Below are positions 8,765 through 16,615 of a stretch of 64,000 nt of DNA, one piece after another. Position 1 is the stretch's first letter. Each line of letters opens with the position of its first letter. The stretch is from Natrinema marinum (GTDB lineage Archaea; Halobacteriota; Halobacteria; Halobacteriales; Natrialbaceae): NCBI RefSeq assembly GCF_024296685.1, contig NZ_CP100763.1:2294001-2358000 (forward strand), in the 5' to 3' direction. The notes beneath the pieces are model-generated. The model was not told the origin of the DNA, searched no databases, and worked only from the letters and a program-made list of their open reading frames with translations. The translations under genes were made by a program, and so were the position numbers.

Positions 8765-8817
8765 GGCTCGACCCCCCGGATCGTGCGGCTGCGAACTGCG
8801 ATGTGGCCCTCGGTCAT
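8761..8817 (-). CDS. 18-codon upstream micro-ORF overlapping kdgK
   Basis: An ATG at 8817 lies about 28 nt from a TATA box (8841-8850), the exact position for a leaderless start. It opens a frame of 18 codons (MTEGHIAVRSRTIRGVEP) whose TGA overlaps the KDG kinase GTG by four bases. Translational coupling or a regulatory leader peptide would explain how the internal GTG is initiated without a Shine-Dalgarno sequence. It may also be chance; comparison with relatives is needed to decide. Confidence 0.4.
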   Translation of the reverse strand: MTEGHIAVRSRTIRGVEP

Positions 8818-8840
8818 ACCCCACTCAACGAACGGCGTTG

Positions 8841-8850
8841 CTATAAGTTA
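8841..8850 (-). promoter_or_regulatory. TATA box for the kdgK transcript
   Basis: On the minus strand the sequence taacttatag is a good haloarchaeal TATA element. Transcription would begin around 8817-8820, 53 or more nt before the KDG kinase GTG and on top of the micro-ORF ATG. Confidence 0.55.
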
Positions 8851-8983
8851 TGGCGGTCTGTCAACGCGGCATCACGCTCGAGCAGTGACGGAGAACCGCG
8901 TTTCGACTCTACCTACCAGCCGACAGCGGTGGCGTGCGCTGGCCGACGGTTCGCCGACGGCGAACCGTCTGTTCGACTTCGCG

Positions 8984-9175
8984 CGAGGTCTTCGCGAGTG
9001 AAATGAGCGAATGGCTCGGAAGACGCACCGCGTCTTCCGGTGGATGAGTGAGTGACCGACGGGAACGAGCGTTAGCGCGGGACCGAAGGTCCCGCGAACC
9101 ATACGAACGGGGCAAAGCCCCGTGAGTAGAAATCGGTTGGGGAGGGTGTGGAAATCCCTCGTCGCCACGGTAGTG
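8984..9175. repeat. Dispersed hairpin-bearing repeat, long copy (B)
   Basis: Same family as 3990-4119. It contains three perfect hairpins: ggaagacgc/gcgtcttcc (9018-9038), cgcgggacc/ggtcccgcg with GAA loop (9076-9096) and acggggc/gccccgt with AAA loop (9107-9123). The last two lie in about 60 bases absent from copy A, either a hairpin-pair insertion here or a deletion there. ORFs through it differ in every frame and share no codon pattern with copy A, so I read it as noncoding or mobile sequence. It fills most of the gap between 8825 and 9278. Confidence 0.7.
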
Positions 9176-9278
9176 GGGCGCTCGCCGATCTTTTCTCATC
9201 AAGAACAAGAGGCGATCGAGGTCGCCGTTTCCGAGCCGACCCAAAGGCTATACCATAGCTTCGCTAACAGGTTCCCGA

Positions 9279-9527
9279 ATGGTGTCGGCAGACGGATTAA
9301 AAACGTGGTTCGACTACCAACTGCTCTTCACGGGGATCGCGATCGCGTTCGTCGTCGTCATCGCCGTGTGGAGCCGACTCGTGGCGTACCTGGGGACGCT
9401 TCCGCTCGCAGACTCGAGCGTCGATTCCACTAACCCGACGGTCGCGCTCGCGGTCACGGGCGGCGGTATCCTCACGATTGTCCTGCTGGTCGTGCTGGCG
9501 GGACTGCTGAACCGAGACCGGAAGTAA
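9279..9527 (+). CDS. Small two-TM membrane protein
   Basis: 82 residues with two strong hydrophobic segments (about 17-37, FTGIAIAFVVVIAVW, and 54-76, VALAVTGGGILTIVLLVV) and a basic C-terminus. A TATA element (ctatacc at 9248-9254) lies about 28 nt before the ATG, consistent with a leaderless transcript. No functional motif seen. The gene is convergent with rtcA, 16 bp from its end. Confidence 0.7.
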   Translation: MVSADGLKTWFDYQLLFTGIAIAFVVVIAVWSRLVAYLGTLPLADSSVDSTNPTVALAVTGGGILTIVLLVVLAGLLNRDRK

Positions 9528-9543
9528 CCTCCGAACCCACGAC

Positions 9544-10614
9544 CTAACGGCCCTCGTCCAGCGGCGACGCGACCGAGATCACCGCCGCCTCCTCCCGCTC
9601 GAGTCCCACATCCACCCCGAACTCCGCGAGCAACTCGCATCCGGCCTCGAGGTGGTCGGTCACGGCCGGCACCCGAACTCGGCCACCAGCAACGGCAAGG
9701 AAGACGAGCAACTGATCCGCCATGTGCCGGTCGACGGGCGCCACGCCCTCGAGAAAGCGATTCGCCGCGTCGGCGGCGTCCTCGCCGACGCGCTCGGCGG
9801 GCTTCCCGCGCTCGCCCAGGGCGGAAAATCCCGCAACGGCGGTCCCGTGATCGACGCGAAGTACCAGCGCGGAGCCCGGCGACGGGCTCTCGGCGGTCGT
9901 CACGCGGCGCTCGAGCACCTCGTCGGCTCCGAGAACCAGCCGCTCGAGCGCGCCTTCTGCCTGCCGGTGGGCCACGTCGCGGTCCGCCAGCGACTCCGAT
10001 TCCGTCGAGTAGAGCCGGACGCCCTCGAGCGGGCCGCGCTCGAGAATATCGATCGGCTCGAGGCTCGAGGGCTCGAGTCGAAGCGTCGCCCGTCCCCCGC
10101 CGGCGGGGTAGAAGCCGCGGCGGTCGACCTCGCAGGCGGCCGCGAGGCCGTAGCGGCGACAGAGCGGCAGTTTCACGTGTCGAAAATAGTCCAGCGGCGG
10201 CGACCACGCCACGTCCGTCCCGCCGGTGGCCGTCACCGACAGCGGCGACTCGAGGACCGCCGACAGCGGCAGGAGGGCGTCGAACAGTAACATGGCGCTG
10301 CCGGCGGTCCCGATGTCGACGGCGTACTCGCCGCCCTCGAGCCTCGCATTCGCTGCACCTGAACCGGTGCCGCCGCCCTCGAGCCCCGGCTCGAATTCGA
10401 TCGTCTCCGCGCCGAGTTCGGCCCCCGAACCGTCGGCGTCGCAGATCTCGGTCATCGTCTCGAGGACCGCCAGATGTTGATGGGCCAGGCCGGGCGTCGG
10501 CCGGTCGCCGCGGACGTTCTCGAGCCGGACCGGCTCGTTCCGGAGGACTGACAGCGCGAGCGCGGTGCGGAAGAACTGGCCGCCGGCGCTCGAGCCGTCG
10601 AGCGTTCTGGTCAT
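9544..10614 (-). CDS. rtcA: RNA 3'-terminal phosphate cyclase
   Basis: 356 aa, close to the family norm of about 340. The family signature RRGFYPAGGGRA and the catalytic-His segment RHMADQLLVFLA are present, as is the N-terminal SSAGGQFFRTALALS. The enzyme converts RNA 3'-phosphate to a 2',3'-cyclic phosphate through an adenylated His and ATP. Archaeal copies are often unlinked to RtcB, as here. An in-frame acidic loop (GLEGGGTGSGAANARLEGG) is a halophilic extension. It is followed on the same strand by nothing; upstream 10615-10691 separates it from a small membrane protein gene. Confidence 0.92.
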   Translation of the reverse strand: MTRTLDGSSAGGQFFRTALALSVLRNEPVRLENVRGDRPTPGLAHQHLAVLETMTEICDADGSGAELGAETIEFEPGLEGGGTGSGAANARLEGGEYAVDIGTAGSAMLLFDALLPLSAVLESPLSVTATGGTDVAWSPPLDYFRHVKLPLCRRYGLAAACEVDRRGFYPAGGGRATLRLEPSSLEPIDILERGPLEGVRLYSTESESLADRDVAHRQAEGALERLVLGADEVLERRVTTAESPSPGSALVLRVDHGTAVAGFSALGERGKPAERVGEDAADAANRFLEGVAPVDRHMADQLLVFLAVAGGRVRVPAVTDHLEAGCELLAEFGVDVGLEREEAAVISVASPLDEGR

Positions 10615-10691
10615 GGAGGTCCGTTCGGGCTCGAGTCACCTACCGGTGGCGACAGTCGGGATCGCCGGCGCGGTCTCGAGTGCTCGGCCGC

Positions 10692-10976
10692 TCACCCGGC
10701 GAGCGCGCCGAACAGCGTCAGAACACCGGCGACCGTCGTGGCAGCCCCGAGAATCGGGAGGAACTCCCGCGTGATCCACCGGGTCTGTCCGCCACCGCGG
10801 GCGAACGTGTCGGTGTGCCACCACGCGAGCGCGAGCGCGCCCGCCTCGACGGCAGCGACGAGTTCGGCCCCGAGTACCACGAAGGGCGTCCCGACTAGCA
10901 CGCCGCTGAGTGCGGTCAACATGCCACCGATGCTGATACCGGCCAGCCCAGCCGGCCCCCGACGTTGCGGTTGCAT
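10692..10976 (-). CDS. Small membrane protein, three predicted TM segments
   Basis: Starting from ATG 10976 (MQPQRRGPAGLAG) gives 94 residues with three hydrophobic stretches: GISIGGMLTALSGVLV, VLGAELVAAVEAGALALA and LPILGAATTVAGVLTLFG. The longer frame upstream of this ATG is polar and Arg/Pro-rich and looks noncoding. Same strand as rtcA, 77 bp upstream of its start, so possibly cotranscribed. No family recognised. Confidence 0.65.
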   Translation of the reverse strand: MQPQRRGPAGLAGISIGGMLTALSGVLVGTPFVVLGAELVAAVEAGALALAWWHTDTFARGGGQTRWITREFLPILGAATTVAGVLTLFGALAG

Positions 10977-11116
10977 CGTCGGTCGGGGAGTACGACGATC
11001 CGGCTGAAAAGCGTACCGCGGAAACCCAGAGGATGCGTGCAGGTCGGCCGCCGTCAACCGGCGATCGGGTTCCGGTTGCTGAAGCTTTTCCCCGCTCCGC
11101 GGGGGAGGTGTTGCAG

Positions 11117-12445
11117 ATGCGACTCTGGCGCGACCCGCTCCGACGGCGGTGGATTCTCTGGGCAACGATGGGCCTCGCCTTTCTGCTGGTCAACGCGAAC
11201 CGGCTCTCGACGGCGGTCCTCGCGGAGGACCTCATGGCCGCGTTCGGCACGACGGGCGCACAACTGGGGACGCTCCACGCCTTCTTCTTCTGGGTGTACG
11301 CCGCCATGCAGATTCCGACCGGGATCCTGGCGGACCGGGTCGGCCCCCGTCGCACCGCGGCGGTCGGCGCGGCGGTGATGAGCGTCGGCACGATCGGCTT
11401 CGCGGCGGCGAACAGCTACCTTGCGGCGGTGCTGGCCCGCGGGCTCGTCGGCCTCGGCGGTAGCGTAATTTTCGTCTGTATCCTCCGCTTTTGTGCCACC
11501 TGGTTCCGCGCCGACGAGTTCGCGACGATGAGCGGCCTCACGTTCACCCTCTCGGGGATCGGCGGCGTCTTCGCGACGACCCCGCTCGCGATCGTCGTCG
11601 GGGCCGTCGGCTGGCGGACGGCGATCGGCTCGCTCGGCGCCGTCGGGTTCGTCGTCGCCGTCGCCGTGTTCGCGCTCGTGCGGGACACGCCCGCGAAGGC
11701 CGGCTTCGAGCCGATCGAGGGCGTCCCCGAACAGGAGACGCTCACCGGGGCAGAGCTTCGCTCCTCGCTGGCGGACGTGCTTCGGGACCCACTCGTCTGG
11801 CTCGTCGCGCTCATGCTCTTTTGCTCGAGCGGCGTCAACCTCACCCTGTTCGGGCTCTGGGGCGTGCCGTACGTCGTCCAGACCTACGACGTGACGGTGA
11901 CGACGGCCTCGACGATCACCCTGCTCGGCGGGATCGGTATCATGATCGGGCCGCCGGCGATCGGCTGGCTCTCGGACCGCCTCGAGCGCCGGATGGAACT
12001 CCTAGTCGCCGGTGGCGGCTGTTTCGTCGCCTGTCTCGGGCTGATCGCGGTCACGGGGAAGCCGCCGCTGCCCGTCGTCGGCCTCGTCTTCTTCCTGGCC
12101 GGCTTCCTGCTGGGCGCGTTCCTGCTCGGCTATGCCGTCGTCAAGGACCGCCACCCAAGCAGCGCGAGCGGGATCTCGACCGGAACGGTCAACGCCGGGG
12201 CGTTCGTCGGGGCCGCGATCCTGCCGACGGTGATGGGCTGGGCGCTCGACGCCTACTGGACCGGCGAACTCGTCGGCGGCGTCCGCGTCTACACCCCGTT
12301 CGGCTACCGGATCGCGTTCGGTATCGCCACGGCCGCCGGCGCGGTCGCCTTCGGCTGTGCGCTCTGGCTCTACCGCCACGAACGCGCGACCCACTCGGAG
12401 GCAGACGCTCGAGACGCGAGCGCTGAGGGGCTGGGCGGCGAGTAA
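11117..12445 (+). CDS. Major facilitator superfamily transporter
   Basis: 442 residues with about 12 hydrophobic segments. The MFS motif A is visible between TM2 and TM3 (GILADRVGPRRTA) and again as WLSDRLERRME in the second half. I place the start at ATG 11117 because it is preceded at 6-nt spacing by the Shine-Dalgarno-like ggaggtg (11104-11110), while the frame to 11033 adds only polar residues. The overall pattern (early NANRLSTAVLAEDLMAAFGTT, then HAFFFWVYAAMQIPTG) resembles the ACS/hexuronate-nitrate-type anion symporter branch. Substrate unassigned. Confidence 0.88.
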   Translation: MRLWRDPLRRRWILWATMGLAFLLVNANRLSTAVLAEDLMAAFGTTGAQLGTLHAFFFWVYAAMQIPTGILADRVGPRRTAAVGAAVMSVGTIGFAAANSYLAAVLARGLVGLGGSVIFVCILRFCATWFRADEFATMSGLTFTLSGIGGVFATTPLAIVVGAVGWRTAIGSLGAVGFVVAVAVFALVRDTPAKAGFEPIEGVPEQETLTGAELRSSLADVLRDPLVWLVALMLFCSSGVNLTLFGLWGVPYVVQTYDVTVTTASTITLLGGIGIMIGPPAIGWLSDRLERRMELLVAGGGCFVACLGLIAVTGKPPLPVVGLVFFLAGFLLGAFLLGYAVVKDRHPSSASGISTGTVNAGAFVGAAILPTVMGWALDAYWTGELVGGVRVYTPFGYRIAFGIATAAGAVAFGCALWLYRHERATHSEADARDASAEGLGGE

Positions 12446-12489
12446 CGGGTCAGCGCCGACGCGTTTCCTCGGCGGCCGCCGCGAGCCGA

Positions 12490-14664
12490 TTACCCGCCGT
12501 GGCCGGGATAATCCCGCTCGAATCGATCCTCGATCTCCGCCTCGTCGAACTGCACGATCACCGGCCGGCCGTGCGGGCAGGCGTAGGGGTTCTCGCAGTC
12601 GTCTAAGGCCTCGAGCAATTCGACGACCGATCCCTCCGTCAGCGACGTGTTGCCGGTGATCGAGGGATAACAGGCCAGATCGCCGAGAAACTCGTCGGCC
12701 AGCGCGTCGACCGTCTCCGCGCCCGCCTCGCGGTCGCCCTCGAGGAACGAGGCGAGCACGTCCCGCAGCCGACCGGGCTCGAGCGTCTCCGCGAACACCG
12801 CGGGGACGGTCGTCACCGCGACCGTCCGGTCGTCGGTCCGATCGGCGTAGAATCCCAGTCGGGAGAGCGCCTCGCGGTAGTGTTCGAATGCCTCGGCCTC
12901 CGCGGCCGTCAACTCGAGGTCGACCGGTTCGGCGAGTGCCTGCGCGCTCGGATCGTCGGCGAACGCTCGCTGCAGCCGCTCGTAGTTGACGCGTTCGTCG
13001 GCGGCGTGCTGGTCGATCAAGACGAGTCCGTCGGGTGTCTCGCAGACGAGATAGGTGTCGTGCAACTGGCCCAGCACCCGCAGCGATGGCAGCGAGTCGA
13101 ACGTGGTCTCCCCGCCCGTCGCTGCCTCGCCGGTCAGCGTCCGCTGTTCGGTCGCGGCGTCGAATTTGCGCTCGCGCTCTGGGCCGGCGTCGGAACTCGA
13201 GCCGCGGGCCGAGGGTGAACCCCGGTCGCGATCAGCGGTCGGCCCGCTCGAGCGGGAGCGGGTTTCCGTCGACCCCGTCACAGTACTCTCGTCCGCGTTC
13301 GACGCCGCCGTCTCCGTCGTCCGTTCGCTTCGCGGCGTCGCCGTCGGCCCGTCGTTCGGTGACGGCCGTGTCTCGTCGCCCGGCCGACTCGAGCCGACCC
13401 CCGCACTGGCGTGTGCGGTCTCGGAATCGCCATCCGGCGGCGCGTCGTTCGGCTCGGCCGCCGAGACGCTATCGCCGTCGGCCGACGACCCGGCGGTTTC
13501 GCTGCTCCCCTCGAGCGTCGTCGGCTCGTGGTCGGGCGTTTCGGCGTTGGCATCTCGCCCGTCACCGGGCTCGACCCGCGCTTCACCCGGCGCCGACCGC
13601 CCCCGCGGTGCCCGCGAGCGGAGCAGGCCGTGCTCGAGCAGCGCCGACTCGACGGCCGAATCGACCTGGCGGCGGACCGCGTCGTCGTCGTCGAACCGTA
13701 CCTCGCGCTTTCTGGGATGGACGTTCACGTCGACGGCGTCGCCGGGCACCTCGAGGAAGAGCGTGACGAAGGGGTAGCGGTCGCCGCCGAGTTGCGTGCC
13801 GTAGGCGCCCATGATCCCCTCGCGGACGGCGTCGGCGGTGACGGCGCGACCGTTGACGTACGTCGCGAGGTAATCCCGGCTCGAGCGGTTGGTCTCCGGA
13901 TGGGAAACGAGCCCCGAGACGGAGTCGAGCGGTCCCGGTGGGAGGTCGTCGCCGTCGGCCTCGACCGGGATCATGGCCGAAGCGACCTCGCGGCCGTAGA
14001 CGGCCAGCAGGGCGGCCTGGAGGTCGCCCTGCCCGGTCGTCGAGAATACCTCGCGGCCGTCGTGGGTCAGCGAGACGGCCACGTCGGGGTTGGCCAGCGC
14101 GTAGCGCGTGACGACGCGGTTGACGTGGGCGAACTCCGTCGCCGTCGTCTTGAGGAACTTCCGGCGCGCGGGCGTGTTGTAGAAGAGATCCTCGACCTCG
14201 ACGATCGTCCCCGTCGGACAGCCGGTCGGCTCGACGCTCGTCACGTCGCCGCCCTCGGAGACGAGTTCCGTCCCCGCGCCGTCGGCCTCGCGCGGTCGCG
14301 AGCGGATGGTCAGCCGCGACACCGAGCCGATCGTGTGCAGGGCCTCGCCCCGGAATCCCAGCGTGGCGACGCCCGATTCTAAGTCCTCGAGGCCGTCGAT
14401 CTTGCTGGTCGTGTGCTCGCGGACGGCCGCGCGGAGATCGGCCTCGGTCATCCCGTGACCGTCGTCGGCGACCCGGATCAGGTCGGTGCCGCCCGCCTCG
14501 ACGGCGACATCGACGCTCGAAGCGTCGGCGTCTACGCTGTTCTCGACCAGTTCCTTCACCGCGCTGGCGGGCCGCTCGACGACCTCGCCGGCGGCGATGC
14601 GGGCGACGGTGTCGTCGTCGAGCCGGTGGATCTCGGTCTCGGATGGGGTGCTCTCGTCGCTCAT
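12490..14664 (-). CDS. mutL: DNA mismatch repair protein MutL
   Basis: 724 aa. The N-terminal GHKL ATPase shows ELVENSVDADAS, DDGHGM and TLGFRGEAL; the C-terminal dimerisation domain starts near residue 530. The endonuclease motif DQHA(x)2E(x)4E is intact as DQHAADERVNYE, and a late CPHGRP segment completes the metal site, so this should be a nicking MutL of the MutH-less type. Between the two lies a long (about 170 aa) acidic Ser/Thr/Glu linker, a halophilic feature. MutS is encoded about 2 kb away on the same strand. Confidence 0.96.
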   Translation of the reverse strand: MSDESTPSETEIHRLDDDTVARIAAGEVVERPASAVKELVENSVDADASSVDVAVEAGGTDLIRVADDGHGMTEADLRAAVREHTTSKIDGLEDLESGVATLGFRGEALHTIGSVSRLTIRSRPREADGAGTELVSEGGDVTSVEPTGCPTGTIVEVEDLFYNTPARRKFLKTTATEFAHVNRVVTRYALANPDVAVSLTHDGREVFSTTGQGDLQAALLAVYGREVASAMIPVEADGDDLPPGPLDSVSGLVSHPETNRSSRDYLATYVNGRAVTADAVREGIMGAYGTQLGGDRYPFVTLFLEVPGDAVDVNVHPRKREVRFDDDDAVRRQVDSAVESALLEHGLLRSRAPRGRSAPGEARVEPGDGRDANAETPDHEPTTLEGSSETAGSSADGDSVSAAEPNDAPPDGDSETAHASAGVGSSRPGDETRPSPNDGPTATPRSERTTETAASNADESTVTGSTETRSRSSGPTADRDRGSPSARGSSSDAGPERERKFDAATEQRTLTGEAATGGETTFDSLPSLRVLGQLHDTYLVCETPDGLVLIDQHAADERVNYERLQRAFADDPSAQALAEPVDLELTAAEAEAFEHYREALSRLGFYADRTDDRTVAVTTVPAVFAETLEPGRLRDVLASFLEGDREAGAETVDALADEFLGDLACYPSITGNTSLTEGSVVELLEALDDCENPYACPHGRPVIVQFDEAEIEDRFERDYPGHGG

Positions 14665-14790
14665 GGTGATGTGGCGTCGGCGACGGCGAGTTCCGACGCG
14701 CCTGTGTGACTGGATATCCCTACAGACGGCTGCTGGTTAGGTCTTGCGTCCCGATCGGCGAAAAACGAGAACGAGGCCGGTCTCGAGCGC

Positions 14791-15591
14791 TCAGTCCTCG
14801 AGACCGAGGTCCTGTGACGTCGAGTTGCCGGCCCGCGGGACGCCCTTCACGGTCACGGTCTCGCCGTTCATGAAGGAGGCGGCGGGACTCGAGAGGAACT
14901 GCGCCACGTCGGCGATGTCCTCCCCGTAGCCGATGCGGCGGTCGGCCTGCTCGCGGGGCGGCATGTCCTCGCTGTCGATGCCGAGCGTCTCGGCGACGCC
15001 GGGGGTCTGAATCAGCCCGGGCGCGATACAGTTGATGCGGATGCCGTATTCGGCCCACTCGGCGGCCAGCGTCTCAGTCAGGCGGATGATCGCGGCCTTC
15101 GACGCGCTGTAGTGGCTCTCGCCGGGCGCGGCGTGCTGGCCGTTGACCGAGGAGAGGTTGATGATGACGCCGCCGTCGCCCTCGCGCATGACCTCGCCGG
15201 CCAGTTGCGTGCAGTGGACCGTGCTATTGAGATTGAGGTCGACGATGGTCTTCCAGCCGTTCTCGGAGATGTCCTCGAAGGGCGCGACGAACTCCCCACC
15301 GGCGTTGTTGACGAGGATGTCGATATCGCCGAACTCGTCGACCGTCTCGTCGACTAAGTTCTGGACCTGCTCGCGCTCACGGACGTTACACTCGACCGCG
15401 AGCGCGTCGGCCGCGTCGTCGGCCTCGTTGATCCCCTCGGCGACCGGGCCGACGCGGTCCATCGACCGCGAGCAGATCGCCACGTTCGCGCCGCCGGCCG
15501 CGAGCGTCTCCGCGATCGCCTGGCCGATTCCCTGGCTCGCTCCGGTGACGATTGCGGTCTTCCCCGCAACGTCGAAGTCAGCTTCGTGCAT
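14791..15591 (-). CDS. Short-chain dehydrogenase/reductase
   Basis: 266-aa classical SDR: cofactor motif TGASQGIG, structural NNAG, catalytic Ser in INLSSVNG and YSASK tetrad. The residue pattern after strand 2 (CSRSMDR) suggests NADP(H) preference through the basic residue, an inference. A C-terminal FMNGETVTVKGVPRAG resembles 2,4-dienoyl-CoA/enoyl reductases and 3-oxoacyl-ACP reductases. The physiological substrate is unknown. It sits between mutL and mutS with no obvious operon partner. Confidence 0.9.
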   Translation of the reverse strand: MHEADFDVAGKTAIVTGASQGIGQAIAETLAAGGANVAICSRSMDRVGPVAEGINEADDAADALAVECNVREREQVQNLVDETVDEFGDIDILVNNAGGEFVAPFEDISENGWKTIVDLNLNSTVHCTQLAGEVMREGDGGVIINLSSVNGQHAAPGESHYSASKAAIIRLTETLAAEWAEYGIRINCIAPGLIQTPGVAETLGIDSEDMPPREQADRRIGYGEDIADVAQFLSSPAASFMNGETVTVKGVPRAGNSTSQDLGLED

Positions 15592-16055
15592 CGTGCTACC
15601 GAGTGCCCTATCGGCTCAAAGTTCTATCGATGGACGACGGCACCGCCGTCTTTCGGTCACGCCCGTGTGAGTGGCGAAAACGTCCAGCGATTTACCGGCG
15701 TAGCCCGCGACTCGAGCGCGATCGATGAGCCCGGAAACCGTTCGATCGACCCGGAACCCGCCGGGGACGATCGTCCCGAATTTCCCCGTTCGAGGGGTTT
15801 TTGATCCGCGTTCGTTTGATAGCGTCTACTGCCGGACGCGTGACACGGGGAACGCAAAGCGGTATCTGCTCGCCGGGTTTCTGAGCAACGTCGTCGTCGT
15901 CGGTCGCGATATTGGGGCACCTCGAGCAGCGACGAACGGGAATCGACCGAGTCCGCGTTCACGTGCGTCGATCCGAGCGCGGGATTCGGTGAAAGGGCTA
16001 AGTCGAACCCGGTCTTGAGAGCCATCGACGGACGCGCAGACTGGTGTTCATCACG
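15592..16055. other. 464-bp intergenic stretch without a convincing gene
   Basis: Two overlapping ORFs on opposite strands cross this region. Both have scrambled, Arg/Ser/Pro-rich translations, and one also runs antisense through the small zinc protein gene at 16056. I see no RNA gene, hairpin series or repeat here beyond ordinary GC-rich spacer. Confidence 0.5.
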
Positions 16056-16250
16056 ATGACTACCTACACTGTCGAGGTACCCGACGGGAACGAACGTGGC
16101 ATGCGAATCGTATGCGACGAACACGGCGACGCCGAGGAGTTCCAGCCCGGCTATCGGACGGTCGCCTTCCACTGCGAGGGCTGTGGCGTCGAACTCGAGG
16201 TCACCCTCCACGACCTCCGCGAGTGGCGAGACCTCGGCGAGATGTGCTGA
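16056..16250 (+). CDS. Small CxxC protein
   Basis: Starting at ATG 16056 the product is 64 aa: MTTYTVEVPDGNERGMRIV followed by CDEHGDAEEF and, later, CEGCGVELEV. The Cys/His set (C, H, CxxC and a terminal Cys) suggests a single zinc site in a compact beta-rich domain. Small zinc proteins of this type are common in haloarchaea and some are conditionally important, but no function can be assigned from sequence. Confidence 0.72.
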   Translation: MTTYTVEVPDGNERGMRIVCDEHGDAEEFQPGYRTVAFHCEGCGVELEVTLHDLREWRDLGEMC

Positions 16251-16367
16251 CGGCGCGTCGATCGGACCGAGAGCGGCGGCGTTGCTGCCGAACGCGAGTG
16301 TCGCATCGACACTGTTCGCCAGAGACCAATAGTGAATGTTATAACTATTTTCGATGTGGAATCATTC

Positions 16368-16568
16368 ATGGAGCTAGCGACAGGGTACCAGTTTCTGCGG
16401 ACGTTTGGAATTCTCGCGATACTCGCAGTGGTGCTTTCGGGAATACTGTCCCCGCCCGACCCCATCACGCAACTGCTGTACCTTGGTCCGTTCTTGCTCG
16501 GTGCGTTGCTGCTGGCAGCGCTCCGAACGTACACGGACATCCTCGAGGCGATCGAACTCGGGCGCTAA
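16368..16568 (+). CDS. Small two-TM membrane protein
   Basis: The ATG at 16368 (MELATGYQFLRTFG) is 26 nt from a TATA element (ttataact, 16339-16346), so I prefer it to the in-frame GTG at 16332, which lies inside the promoter. The 66-aa product has two hydrophobic helices (GILAILAVVLSGIL and LGPFLLGALLLAAL) and a polar acidic end. No family recognised. It is convergent with mutS. Confidence 0.65.
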   Translation: MELATGYQFLRTFGILAILAVVLSGILSPPDPITQLLYLGPFLLGALLLAALRTYTDILEAIELGR

Positions 16569-16615
16569 CTGGCGTCCGTTCGGCCGAACCGACAGTCGAT
16601 AGCTACAGCAGGTGC

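Noticed and set aside
8872-9168. 98-aa and overlapping ORFs inside repeat copy B
   Set aside because: The frames differ between copies A and B and the sequence is dominated by hairpins, so coding is unlikely.
15725-16018. 97-aa plus-strand ORF
   Set aside because: Composition unlike neighbouring genes and no Shine-Dalgarno or TATA at leaderless spacing.
15657-16211. 184-aa minus-strand ORF in the gap between the SDR and mutS
   Set aside because: It runs antisense through the small CxxC protein gene and has a scrambled Ser/Arg-rich translation; no promoter or homology pattern visible.
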